Below are positions 9,185 through 16,889 of a stretch of 64,000 bases of DNA, in pieces; the stretch's first letter is position 1, and every line of letters starts with the position of its first letter. A program made the position numbers and the translations under genes. The notes beneath the pieces are model-generated. The model ran no database searches. It saw nothing but the letters and a program-made list of their open reading frames with translations, and was not told where the DNA came from. Origin of the DNA: Deinococcus sp. JMULE3. GTDB taxonomy: Bacteria; Deinococcota; Deinococci; Deinococcales; Deinococcaceae. The stretch spans positions 8,001 through 72,000 of the forward strand of contig NZ_SGWE01000005.1 in the NCBI RefSeq assembly GCF_013337115.1, written 5' to 3'.

Positions 9185-9976
9185 GTGTCCCGTGTTCCCC
9201 CGCCGACCGGGTCTGTCCAGACGTTCGAGGACGACTTCAACGACCCGCAACTGAATCGTGACCGCTGGCTGCCGTACTACCTGCCGCAGTGGTCCAGCCG
9301 CGCCGCGTCCGCTGCCCGCTACGCCCTTCCGGGCACTGGACTCCACCTGCAGATCACCGGGGATCAGCAGCCCTGGAATCCCACCTTCGATGGGGATCTG
9401 CGTGTGTCCAGCGTTCAGACCGGGTGCTGGTCCGGGCCGGTCGGCAGTCCGGCGGGACAGCACCGCTTCCACCCGGACCTGCGCGTCACCGAGGCGCAGC
9501 CCGAGGCGTGGTTGTACACACCGCAGTACGGCCACTTCGAGGTCGCCCTGCGCGCCGACCTGCCCCCCGGGTATCTGGGCGCGTTCTGGATGATCGGCGT
9601 GGAACGCCACCCGGCGCAGTCCGGCGAGATCTGCGTGTGCGAGGTGTTCGGGCATGAACGCGGCGCGGACGCCTTCCGGGTGCATTTCGGCGTGAAACCC
9701 ATCCACGACCCCACGCTGACGCTGGACATGCGCTCGGTCCTGATTCCTGGCAGTCCCGCCGACCTGCACGTCTACGGCGCCGAGTGGACGCCGCAGGACG
9801 TCACGTTCCGGGTGGACGGTCAGGTGGTGGGCGTCGTGGCGCAGTCGCCCGCGTACCCGATGCAGTTCATGCTGAACATCTACGAACTGCCGTACCTGCT
9901 GCCCGGTGGTGAGCGGCGAGGCCCATGGCCGAAGACGGTGGAGGTCGCGTGGGCGCGCGGCTGGCAGCGGGCCTGA
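9185..9976 (+). CDS. GH16-family (beta-glucanase/laminarinase-like) protein
   Basis: 263 aa from GTG 9185; the frame is open upstream, but that part has no coding character. The fold signature is a jelly-roll hydrolase of glycoside hydrolase family 16: FEDDFNDPQLNRDRW near the start, GHFEVALRADLPPGYLGAFWMIG in the middle (concave sheet), and ADLHVYGAEWTPQDVTFRVDGQ near the end. The active-site motif of the family is ExDxxE; here it reads E-I-C-V-C-E, so both catalytic Glu positions remain while the assisting Asp is Cys. No signal peptide is visible. Activity is therefore uncertain. It is convergent with selO, 57 bp away. Confidence 0.7.
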   Translation: MSRVPPPTGSVQTFEDDFNDPQLNRDRWLPYYLPQWSSRAASAARYALPGTGLHLQITGDQQPWNPTFDGDLRVSSVQTGCWSGPVGSPAGQHRFHPDLRVTEAQPEAWLYTPQYGHFEVALRADLPPGYLGAFWMIGVERHPAQSGEICVCEVFGHERGADAFRVHFGVKPIHDPTLTLDMRSVLIPGSPADLHVYGAEWTPQDVTFRVDGQVVGVVAQSPAYPMQFMLNIYELPYLLPGGERRGPWPKTVEVAWARGWQRA

Positions 9977-10033
9977 TCCGGTACCCTCGAGACCCGTCCG
10001 GACTGGTCTCCCTGGTCCCTCAGGCTGCGGCGG

Positions 10034-11533
10034 TCAGGTGCCGCAGTAGGTGCGGTAGCAGGCGGTCACGGCGGCGGGGGCCGGGTCGAGGTATGGCGCC
10101 TGTTCGGGGGTCTCGTCGTAGGGTCGCTGGATGGCGGCCATGAGCCGCTGGAAGGGTCCGAGGTCTCCGTGGTCGGACGCGGCGGTCAGGGCTTCCTCCA
10201 CGCGGTGGTTGCGTGGGATGACGGCCGGGTTCACGCGGCGCATGCGCGTTGCCCTGGCGTTCAAGTCGGCGGGTGAGCCGCCTTCGGTTTCCGCGCGTGC
10301 GCGCCAGCGGGCCAGCCAGGCGTCCGGCGCCTGCGGGTCGGCGAACAGGGACCGCAGCGGGTTCTCGTTCCCGTCGGCCGCGTCGGCCAGTCGTCGCCAC
10401 CCGAGGGTGTAATCCACCCGTTGCTCCTGCAGCAGCGTCAGCCAGTCCGCGGCGAGCGTGTGGTCGCCCGCGCCGTTTCCGGTCAGGCCCAGCTTCGCGC
10501 GCTGTCTGGTCAGCAGCGCCGCCGCGAACCATCCGGGGAAGGCGTCGATCACCTCGGTCGCCTGCTCGGCGGCGCGTGCCATGGCCGCCTCGCTGTCCTC
10601 GGTGGCGATGAGGGGCAGCAGCGTCTCGGCCAGCCGCGCCAGGTTCCAGCGGGTCACGGCCGGCTGATTCCCGTACGCGTAGCGTCCCCCGTGGTCGATG
10701 GAACTGAACACCGCGCCAGGGTCGAACGCCTCCATGAACGCACACGGGCCGTAGTCGATCGTCTCGCCGGACAGGGCGACGTTGTCGGTGTTCAGCACGC
10801 CGTGAATGAACCCGACGTTCATCCACCCGGCCACCAGGGTCGCCTGCCGCTGTGCCACCCGCCGCAGCAGGGCGAGGTACCGGTCGTCCGCTCCGGTGAG
10901 GTCCGGGTCGTGCCGGGCGAGGGCGTAGTCGGCCAGTCTCCGGACGCGGTCCGTGTCACGCCGGGCGCGGAAGTACTCGAAGGTCCCGACCCGCAGGTGA
11001 CTGGCCGCCACGCGCGTGAGGACCGCGCCCGGCAGGGGTCGTTCCCGCTGAACGGTCTCGCCGGTGGATGTCACGGCCAGGGCGCGGGTGGTGGGGATGC
11101 CCAGGGCGTGCATGGCCTCCCCCATCAGGGCCTCGCGCAGCATGGGGCCGACCGCCGCCTTGCCGTCGCCGCGCCTGGAGAAGGGCGTGCGGCCGGACCC
11201 CTTGAGCGTCAGGTCGCGGCGCTGCCCATGGCGGTCGATGACCTCGCCGAGCAGCAGGGCGCGCCCATCCCCGAGTTGCGGCGAGAAGCCGCCGAACTGA
11301 TGCCCGGCGTACGCCTGCGCGAGCGGCTCGGCACCCTCCGGCACGCGGGTCCCGGAGAAGATCGCGGCGCCGTCCGGCCCGCCGAGGACGTCCGGGTTCA
11401 GACCCAGGGCCAGGGCGAGGTCGCGGTTGAAGAACAGCAGTTCCGGCGCGGGCGCGGCCTCCGGGTTGCAGGACACCCAGAAACCCGGAAGCTCACGCGC
11501 ATAGGAGTTGTCGAATGGGATCAGGGCGGTCAT
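10034..11533 (-). CDS. selO: SelO-family protein adenylyltransferase (YdiU/UPF0061)
   Basis: 499 aa pseudokinase-fold enzyme; characterised SelO proteins transfer AMP from ATP to Ser/Thr/Tyr residues and act in the oxidative stress response. Family signatures are clear: YAGHQFGGFSPQLGDGRA near residue 75, LKGSGRTPFSRRGDGKA near 110, HGVLNTDNVALSGETIDYGP in the centre (metal-binding Asn-Thr-Asp-Asn and Asp-Tyr-Gly), and the conserved C-terminal Cys in Y-C-G-T, three residues from the end. Length is typical. It stands alone, convergent with the GH16-like gene and followed upstream by a response regulator. Confidence 0.95.
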   Translation of the reverse strand: MTALIPFDNSYARELPGFWVSCNPEAAPAPELLFFNRDLALALGLNPDVLGGPDGAAIFSGTRVPEGAEPLAQAYAGHQFGGFSPQLGDGRALLLGEVIDRHGQRRDLTLKGSGRTPFSRRGDGKAAVGPMLREALMGEAMHALGIPTTRALAVTSTGETVQRERPLPGAVLTRVAASHLRVGTFEYFRARRDTDRVRRLADYALARHDPDLTGADDRYLALLRRVAQRQATLVAGWMNVGFIHGVLNTDNVALSGETIDYGPCAFMEAFDPGAVFSSIDHGGRYAYGNQPAVTRWNLARLAETLLPLIATEDSEAAMARAAEQATEVIDAFPGWFAAALLTRQRAKLGLTGNGAGDHTLAADWLTLLQEQRVDYTLGWRRLADAADGNENPLRSLFADPQAPDAWLARWRARAETEGGSPADLNARATRMRRVNPAVIPRNHRVEEALTAASDHGDLGPFQRLMAAIQRPYDETPEQAPYLDPAPAAVTACYRTYCGT

Positions 11534-11581
11534 GACGGACAGTCTGACGCGTTCAGGGGCGTCACCCGTCCCGGCCAGGGG

Positions 11582-12001
11582 TCAGGAGGCGACGGGGAAC
11601 AGGGTGGCCTGCCAGAAGTCCACGAGTTTGTGGAACTGGTCCTGGAAGGCCACGAAGTCGCGGTGTTTCTGCATGTACGCGTTGGCGCGCAGTGTGAACG
11701 CCCGGCTGATGTCCTGGGGGAGGTTGGAGGTGGTGAGCATCACGACCGGGATGGCGCACAGCTGCGGGTCGGTCTTGAGGCGTTCGAGGACGTCCAGGCC
11801 ACTGAGGCCGGGCATGTGAATGTCGAGCAGGATCAGGTGCGGGATCTCGCCGGGTGCTTCCTGGGTCAGGTGCTTCAGGATGGCCAGGGCGTGGGGGCCG
11901 TCCATGGCGAAGGTCAGGTCCAGTGGGCTGGGTGAAGTCTCGGCGGCTTCGCGCAGCAGGTACTGGTCGGCCATATTGTCGTCGACGATCAGCAGTCGCA
12001 T
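11582..12001 (-). CDS. Single-domain response regulator (CheY/Rcp1-like)
   Basis: 139 aa, receiver domain only. It starts MRLLIVDDNMADQYLLREAA with the acidic pair DD, has the phospho-acceptor Asp in HLILLDIHMPGLSGLDVLE, and the Thr and Lys positions in VVMLTTSN and AYMQKH. The C-terminal FHKLVDFWQATLFP resembles phytochrome-type Rcp1 regulators. ATG 12001 is chosen because the receiver core begins at once and a GAGG lies upstream. No kinase is adjacent, so the partner is unknown. A paralogue lies at 40340-40789. Confidence 0.88.
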   Translation of the reverse strand: MRLLIVDDNMADQYLLREAAETSPSPLDLTFAMDGPHALAILKHLTQEAPGEIPHLILLDIHMPGLSGLDVLERLKTDPQLCAIPVVMLTTSNLPQDISRAFTLRANAYMQKHRDFVAFQDQFHKLVDFWQATLFPVAS

Positions 12002-12240
12002 TCGGGCCTCGGAAACGGGGAGAGGATGAGGGAGAGGCGCACCGCATCGGTGCAGGTTGATGCGTCCAGGGTGTGCTGATGGGTTGGCCCTGACTGTAGC
12101 AACCGGCACGTCCGCTGTCCGCCCCCGGCGGGTGGGTCGGTGGGGAGGCCGGCCTGACCCGACGGCAGGTGGGACTTCACGGTCACGGTGCGGCGGGACG
12201 TTGCACCCTCCCGGCCGCGAGCACCGACCCCGGCGCGTAA

Positions 12241-12297
12241 CGCACCTGCGGGAGGGGAGGCCGGTGATCGTTCCGGCTCTCCCCTCCCGCAGGTGCG
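12241..12297. terminator. Strong hairpin (19-bp perfect stem) after the oxidoreductase gene
   Basis: Arms 12241-12259 and 12279-12297 are perfectly complementary over 19 bp, with a 19-nt loop that can itself pair (GCCGG with CCGGC). It begins 8 bp beyond the stop of the minus-strand oxidoreductase gene. It probably ends the tetR-ohr-oxidoreductase transcript; no clear U-tract was seen. Confidence 0.7.
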
Positions 12298-12304
12298 GAG
12301 CGTG

Positions 12305-13282
12305 TCAGGGTTTCAGGAGGATCTTGCCGGTCTTGCCGGGCGTCAGGGACGCGGTGACCGCGTCGCGGATGTCGGCCAGGGCGTACGTCCCGCCGACCGG
12401 GAGGGGCAGGTCGCCGCTGGCGACGAGCGTGACCAGTTCACGTGTCAGGCGGGCGCGTTCCTCGGGGGTCATGTCGCCGATGATGCGGCTGCCCCAGAAG
12501 CCCTTGACGGTCAGGTGTTTGAAGATCACGTCGCCGGAGGAGATCTGCATCGCCTCGCCCTTCATGGACCCGAACGACACGAGCGTGCCGTCCATGCCGA
12601 GCAGCTGCGCGAGGTCGCCGGACGCCGTCCCGCCGATGGAGTCGACGGCCGCGCGGATGGACGCCTCCCCGACGAGGGCCCGGACGTCGTCCTTCCAGTG
12701 GTCGCTGTCGGTCGCGAAGGTGTGCTCGATGCCCTGCGCGGCGAGGTCGGTCACGCCGTCCTGGCGGCGCACGAGGTTGATGACGTTCACGCCGCGCGCG
12801 CGGCCCAGCAGGGCCAGGGTGCGGCCGACGGCGCCGTTCGCGGCGTTCTGGATGATCCAGTCGCCCGGCTGCACGTTCAGGGTTTCGAGCAGCGCCAGTG
12901 CGCTGAACGGCATGGCCATCAGCTGCGCGCCGGCCTCGTCCGTGATGGCGTCCGGCAGCGGGATGACGGCGCCGGCGGGCGCGAGGAACGCCTCGGCCCA
13001 GGTGCCGCGTCCGGCGGCGGTGGTCACGCGGCGGCCGATCAGGGCCGCGTCGACGCCCTCGCCGACCGCGTCGATCACGCCGACGGCCTCGGTGCCGCCG
13101 ATGGCGGGCAGGGTCGGGCGGTACCCGTATGTGCCGCGCACCGTCCACAGGTCGTGGTTGTGGATGGCGGACAGGGTCGTGCGGATTCGGACCTGTCCGG
13201 CGGCAGGTTCGGGCGTGGGGGCGTCGTGGACGGCGAGGACGTCCTGCGGTTCACCGAAGGCGTGGTAGGTGAGGGTCTTCAT
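12305..13282 (-). CDS. Zinc-free medium-chain dehydrogenase/reductase (quinone or enoyl reductase type)
   Basis: 325 aa NAD(P)H-dependent MDR protein. The N-terminal GroES-like domain has MKTLTYHAFGEPQDVL and LSAIHNHDLWTVRGTYGYRP. The Rossmann domain shows DWIIQNAANGAVGRTLALLGRARG, in which the glycine motif is NGAVGR, as in mitochondrial-type enoyl reductases (NSAVGQ). The usual catalytic zinc ligands are not visible. It is the last gene of a three-gene unit with ohr and tetR (1-bp gap to ohr), so a role in detoxifying reactive carbonyl or lipid peroxidation products is a reasonable inference; the substrate is unknown. Confidence 0.85.
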   Translation of the reverse strand: MKTLTYHAFGEPQDVLAVHDAPTPEPAAGQVRIRTTLSAIHNHDLWTVRGTYGYRPTLPAIGGTEAVGVIDAVGEGVDAALIGRRVTTAAGRGTWAEAFLAPAGAVIPLPDAITDEAGAQLMAMPFSALALLETLNVQPGDWIIQNAANGAVGRTLALLGRARGVNVINLVRRQDGVTDLAAQGIEHTFATDSDHWKDDVRALVGEASIRAAVDSIGGTASGDLAQLLGMDGTLVSFGSMKGEAMQISSGDVIFKHLTVKGFWGSRIIGDMTPEERARLTRELVTLVASGDLPLPVGGTYALADIRDAVTASLTPGKTGKILLKP

Positions 13283-13283
13283 G

Positions 13284-13694
13284 TCAGGCCACCTTCACGT
13301 GCACGCGGACGTCGACGTTGCCGCGCGTGGCGTTGGAGTACGGGCAGACCTGGTGCGTGGCGTCCACGAGCGTCTGCGCGGTCGCCTCGTCCAGGCCGCT
13401 GATGGTGACGTCCAGGTCGATGTCGAGCGCGTAGCCGCCCTCGGGGCGCTGGCCGATGCCGACCTGCGCGGCGGTGCTGGACTCGAAGGCCGGGAGTTTC
13501 ATTTCCCTGGCGACGCCCTGCATGGCGTTGTCGAAGCAGGCGGCGTACCCGAGCGCGAACAGCTGTTCGGGGTTCGCGCCCTGTTTGCTGCTGCCGGGCA
13601 CGGCGAGGTCGAAGGCGAGGCTGCCGTCGTCGAGGGCGGTGCGGCCGGAACGGCCGCCGGTGGCGGTGGCGCGGGTCTTGTAGAAGATCTTCAT
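13284..13694 (-). CDS. ohr: Organic hydroperoxide resistance protein (Ohr/OsmC family)
   Basis: 136 aa thiol peroxidase that reduces organic hydroperoxides, usually recharged by lipoylated enzymes. It starts MKIFYKTRATATGGRSG. The two reactive cysteines are visible: Cys53 in GYAACFDNA and Cys117 in VCPYSNATRGN, the latter being the Ohr signature; Arg18 and Glu43 (NPEQLF) are in the expected places. ATG 13694 overlaps the tetR stop as ATGA. Ohr is usually controlled by the MarR-type OhrR; here the linked regulator is of the TetR family. Confidence 0.93.
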   Translation of the reverse strand: MKIFYKTRATATGGRSGRTALDDGSLAFDLAVPGSSKQGANPEQLFALGYAACFDNAMQGVAREMKLPAFESSTAAQVGIGQRPEGGYALDIDLDVTISGLDEATAQTLVDATHQVCPYSNATRGNVDVRVHVKVA

Positions 13695-14296
13695 GGGGTG
13701 CCTCCCTGGGGCGTGAGCATGTGGCGGGTGACGCTGAGCGCGTCCTGCAGCGCGGCGGGGGTACGGTTCACCTTGGCGAGGATGGCCGCGCCGATCCACT
13801 GGCCGTACAGGGTGCGCGACAGCGCCAGGGCGGGCACGGCGGCATTCACGGTGCCGTCGCGCTGGCCCTCGGTGATGACGGCCGCGACCTGTTCGATCAG
13901 GCGGGTGGTGCCGGCGTGCACGACCTCACGCATGGGGCCCGAGAGGTCGGCGATCTCGGCGGCGAGTTTCACGACGAGGCAGCGGTGCGCGATGCCGCCC
14001 GCGTCGACGTGGTCGAGCCACGCCTGCCAGAAGCGCATCAGGCGGTCGAAGGCGCTGGTGGGCTGGGCGAAGTGGGCCTGCAGGCGCGTCTCGTACTCCG
14101 CGAAGTACGTGTCGAGCAGCGTGACGCCGAAGGCTTCCTTCGAGTCGAAGTAGTGGTAGAAGGAGCCTTTCGGAACGCCGCTCTCGTCGAGCAGTTCCTT
14201 GAGGCCCACGCCACCGTATCCCCGCTGCAGGATGAGGGTCCGGCCGACATCCAGCAGGTGCTGACGGGTCTGGGTTCGGGATGCTGAGCCAGTCAC
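13691..14296 (-). CDS. TetR-family repressor of the ohr/oxidoreductase operon
   Basis: 201 aa. The N-terminal helix-turn-helix reads LKELLDESGVPKGSFYHYFDSKEAF (residues about 32-56), followed by an all-helical ligand domain with a single Cys in AHRCLVV, similar to C-terminal TetR_C domains of the AcuR/NemR-like class. It is the first gene of the unit, overlapping ohr by 4 bp. A TAGAC-N5-GTCTA operator lies 21 bp upstream of the ATG (14317-14331), consistent with autorepression. The inducing signal may be an electrophile sensed by cysteine, by analogy with NemR; that is inference. Confidence 0.88.
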   Translation of the reverse strand: MTGSASRTQTRQHLLDVGRTLILQRGYGGVGLKELLDESGVPKGSFYHYFDSKEAFGVTLLDTYFAEYETRLQAHFAQPTSAFDRLMRFWQAWLDHVDAGGIAHRCLVVKLAAEIADLSGPMREVVHAGTTRLIEQVAAVITEGQRDGTVNAAVPALALSRTLYGQWIGAAILAKVNRTPAALQDALSVTRHMLTPQGGTP

Positions 14297-14316
14297 GCCC
14301 GCACTCTACATAAAAA

Positions 14317-14331
14317 TAGACCGGTCGTCTA
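14317..14331. promoter_or_regulatory. TetR-type operator, TAGAC-N5-GTCTA
   Basis: The inverted repeat TAGACCGGTCGTCTA lies directly upstream of the tetR start, within an AT-rich stretch (CATAAAAATAGAC) in an otherwise GC-rich sequence. TAGAC...GTCTA half-sites are common in operators of TetR repressors such as NemR. Binding by the adjacent regulator is inferred. Confidence 0.7.
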
Positions 14332-14520
14332 GTGTAGCGGTGCGCGGTGTGACCTCAGGGGCTCCCCGTTCAATCAGGGTGACGGGGCGACCCGTGCTGG
14401 ACGGGCCCCCCAGGCCTTTAAGGTGGCTGGAGCGGGTCAGGCCCCTGCCACCTCCACCTCCTCACTGTCCGTGCGTCATGTGCGCCCCGCCGCGCCTGTG
14501 CCGGGCAGTAGGCTCAGCGC

Positions 14521-15168
14521 ATGACACGGGCCCGTCTCCTGCTGACCCTCGCCGCTCTCTGCCTTCCGGGGGCTTCCAGTCAGGGTGTGTCGCCCCTGAA
14601 TGCGGGGGAAGTATCGGCGCTGCTCGGCGATTTCCGCGCGGTCACGCTCACTGCGCCGACCGGCACGAAACGCGCGGCGATCCGGGTGGTCAGCCAGATG
14701 GGTCCGATGCCACTGGGCCAGCCCCGCCGGGGGGAGCGCACACTCTTCGTGTACGACTTCAGCAAGCCACTGCGGGTGATCGTGGGTCTGGCCGGCGATC
14801 CCCTCCGGCGGGGCGAGGGGGCCGTCCCCCTCAGCCTGTCCGGCGAACAGCCCTGCACGCCTGAGCAGCAACTGGCGATCCTGGGGGCCAGCACCGCGTC
14901 CGAGACGAATGTCGCCAGCGAGTGCCTGAGCATGGGCGACCGGGCCGACACAATCGGCGGTGGCGGCGGAGCCACCCGGACGACACCGAAGTTGAACGTC
15001 TGGACGCCGGTCTACACCTGGTACTTCAACAGGGGGACGGATTCCACGGGCATGGCGTTCGACGCGGCCCGGAACGACCCTGCGGCGCAGATCGTGTGGT
15101 GGGTCTATTTCAGCAGCAGTGCGGACGCGGAGGCGCCCGTTCCGCCGCTCTATACGCCCAGACCCTGA
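14521..15168 (+). CDS. Secreted protein of unknown function
   Basis: 215 aa. It begins with a clear signal peptide (MTRARLLLTLAALCLPGASS), and the rest is predicted to be extracytoplasmic. The mature part has three Cys, a G-rich stretch (TIGGGGGATRT) near residue 145, and a tryptophan-rich C-terminal part (VWTPVYTWYFNRG, IVWWVYFSSS). I do not recognise a family. It is a single gene between the tetR operator region and the phosphatase pair. Confidence 0.6.
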   Translation: MTRARLLLTLAALCLPGASSQGVSPLNAGEVSALLGDFRAVTLTAPTGTKRAAIRVVSQMGPMPLGQPRRGERTLFVYDFSKPLRVIVGLAGDPLRRGEGAVPLSLSGEQPCTPEQQLAILGASTASETNVASECLSMGDRADTIGGGGGATRTTPKLNVWTPVYTWYFNRGTDSTGMAFDAARNDPAAQIVWWVYFSSSADAEAPVPPLYTPRP

Positions 15169-15519
15169 GCGGGATGGTCCGGCGCACCACCGGGCCGCCC
15201 ACGGGGAAGCTGACCGGGACCGCAGGTGCGCGTCCCGCCCCCAAACGTGAGGGAGCGGGAGATGCGCGGATGAGGTGACCTGAACAGACCATTCGCATGA
15301 ATGGGGAGAAAGCACCTTCGCCCGAAAACACCCGTTTGCGAGGCGAAGCCTGTCAGGGTGCTCCCTCCGGCAGGGCATCGCCGGTCACCTTATGGCGTTC
15401 TCCTGGCCCCTTCTGCGCCTGTATCACCGCGTGGAACTTTTCCTCCCTGAGCCCTCTCTAAGGGTTACATGACGTCATGTGAATCGCTCTCATGAGCGGT
15501 CCAGCGAGAGGAGACGATC
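15169..15519. other. Intergenic region upstream of the phosphatase pair
   Basis: 351 bp without a supported gene. Its right end holds the palindrome at 15467-15480 and the ribosome-binding site GAGAGGAGA at 15506-15514 for the TTG start of the first phosphatase. The remainder shows nothing I can assign. Confidence 0.5.
15467..15480. promoter_or_regulatory. Perfect 14-bp palindrome upstream of the phosphatase genes
   Basis: ACATGACGTCATGT is fully self-complementary and lies 40 bp before the start of the first metallophosphoesterase gene, in the position of an operator or activator site. The protein that would bind it is not known. Confidence 0.5.
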
Positions 15520-16889
15520 TTGAAACGAGTGAAAGTAGCGGTTCTCTGTGCAGGTCTCGCGCTCGGTGTGGTGCTCGCTCAGGACAAGGGGAAGAAGGGA
15601 ACACCTGACACGACCCCTTCACTGAACGTGGTGCTGGGCCGCCCGACCGATCAGGGGGTGACCGTGAGTGTCCTGTCGCCCACCACGGGCTCGGCGGTGC
15701 TGACCAGCGGGACGGTCGAGCGGCAGGTGACGTTCACGGCGGGCGTCCCGACCGAAGTGGACCTGACTGGCCTCGCCCCCGCGCAGACCTACACCTACAC
15801 GCTGACCCCCACGACAGGTGCGCCCATCAGCGGCTCGTTCCGCACGGCCCCCGCCTCCGGGCAGGCGTTCACGTTCACCGTGCAGGGCGACTCCCACCCG
15901 GAACGCGCCGGGAAGATGTTCGACGCCGCGCTCTACCGCCAGACGCTGGGTACGATCGCTGGCCTGAAACCGGACTTCCACGTGATGATGGGCGACGACT
16001 TCAGCCTCGACCGCTTCCTGAACACACCCAACCTGACGCCCGCGAACGTGAACGGCGTCTACGCCGCGCAACGGGCGTTCGTCAGTGACGTGGGCCGCAC
16101 CGCGCCGCTGTTCCTGGTGAACGGCAACCACGAGCAGGCGTCCTTCGCCTTCCTGGACGGCACGCCCAACAACGCCGCCGTGCTGGCCGGCCGCGCCCGC
16201 ACCACGTACTTCCCCCTCCCCGCACCGAATGCCTTCTACAGCGGCAACGGCACGCCCATCGACCACGTCGGCCTGCTGCGCGACTACTATGCCTGGACGT
16301 GGGGCGACGCGCTGTTCGCCGTCATCGATCCGTACTGGCACTCGAAGACCGAGGTGGACGGGCAGAAAGGCGGGAAGAGCGACCCCTGGGACATCACGCT
16401 GGGGGACGAGCAGTACCGCTGGCTGAGCCAGACCCTCCTGAACAGCCGCGCGAAGTACAAGTTCGTGTTCGCGCATCACGTTCAGGGCACCGGGCGCGGC
16501 GGCGTGGAACTCGCTGACCTGTACGAGTGGGGCGGCCAGGACCGGAACGGTCAGGACACCTTCGCTCAGCACCGGCCCGGCTGGGCCATGCCCATTCACC
16601 AGCTGTTCGTCAAGTCCGGCGTGAGCGTCACGACCACCTGTTCGCCCGGCAGGAGAAGGGCGGCGTGATCTACCAGTCGGTGCCGAACCCCGCCGACCCG
16701 ACGTACACGGCGTTCAACCGGGATGCGTACCGGAGTGGGGAGGTCCTGCCGAACAGCGGTTTCCTGCGGGTGGAGGTGGGGCCGGTGGGCGCGACGGTCA
16801 GTTACGTGCGCTCGTTCCTCCCCAAAGACGTGTCGTCCACGCAGGTGAACGACGTCGCCTTCCAGTACACCGTGAAGGCCCGCGAATGA
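15520..16889 (+). pseudogene. Secreted metallophosphoesterase, frameshifted by a ~13-bp deletion
   Basis: The first frame (15520-16668) has a signal peptide, an N-terminal beta-sandwich like that of purple acid phosphatases, then the calcineurin-like motifs GDSH, MMGDD, NGNHEQ and FAHHVQG. After GVSV the frame shifts; HDHLFARQEKGGVIYQS and the C-terminus continue in another frame to 16889. Comparison with the tandem paralogue (VSAVFHGHDHL) shows that about 13 bp are missing near 16627, removing the Gly-His before the final metal-binding His. The start is TTG with a GAGAGGAGA ribosome-binding site. The natural stop at 16889 overlaps the next gene (ATGA). It could be a sequencing error or a real null allele. 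Confidence 0.8.
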
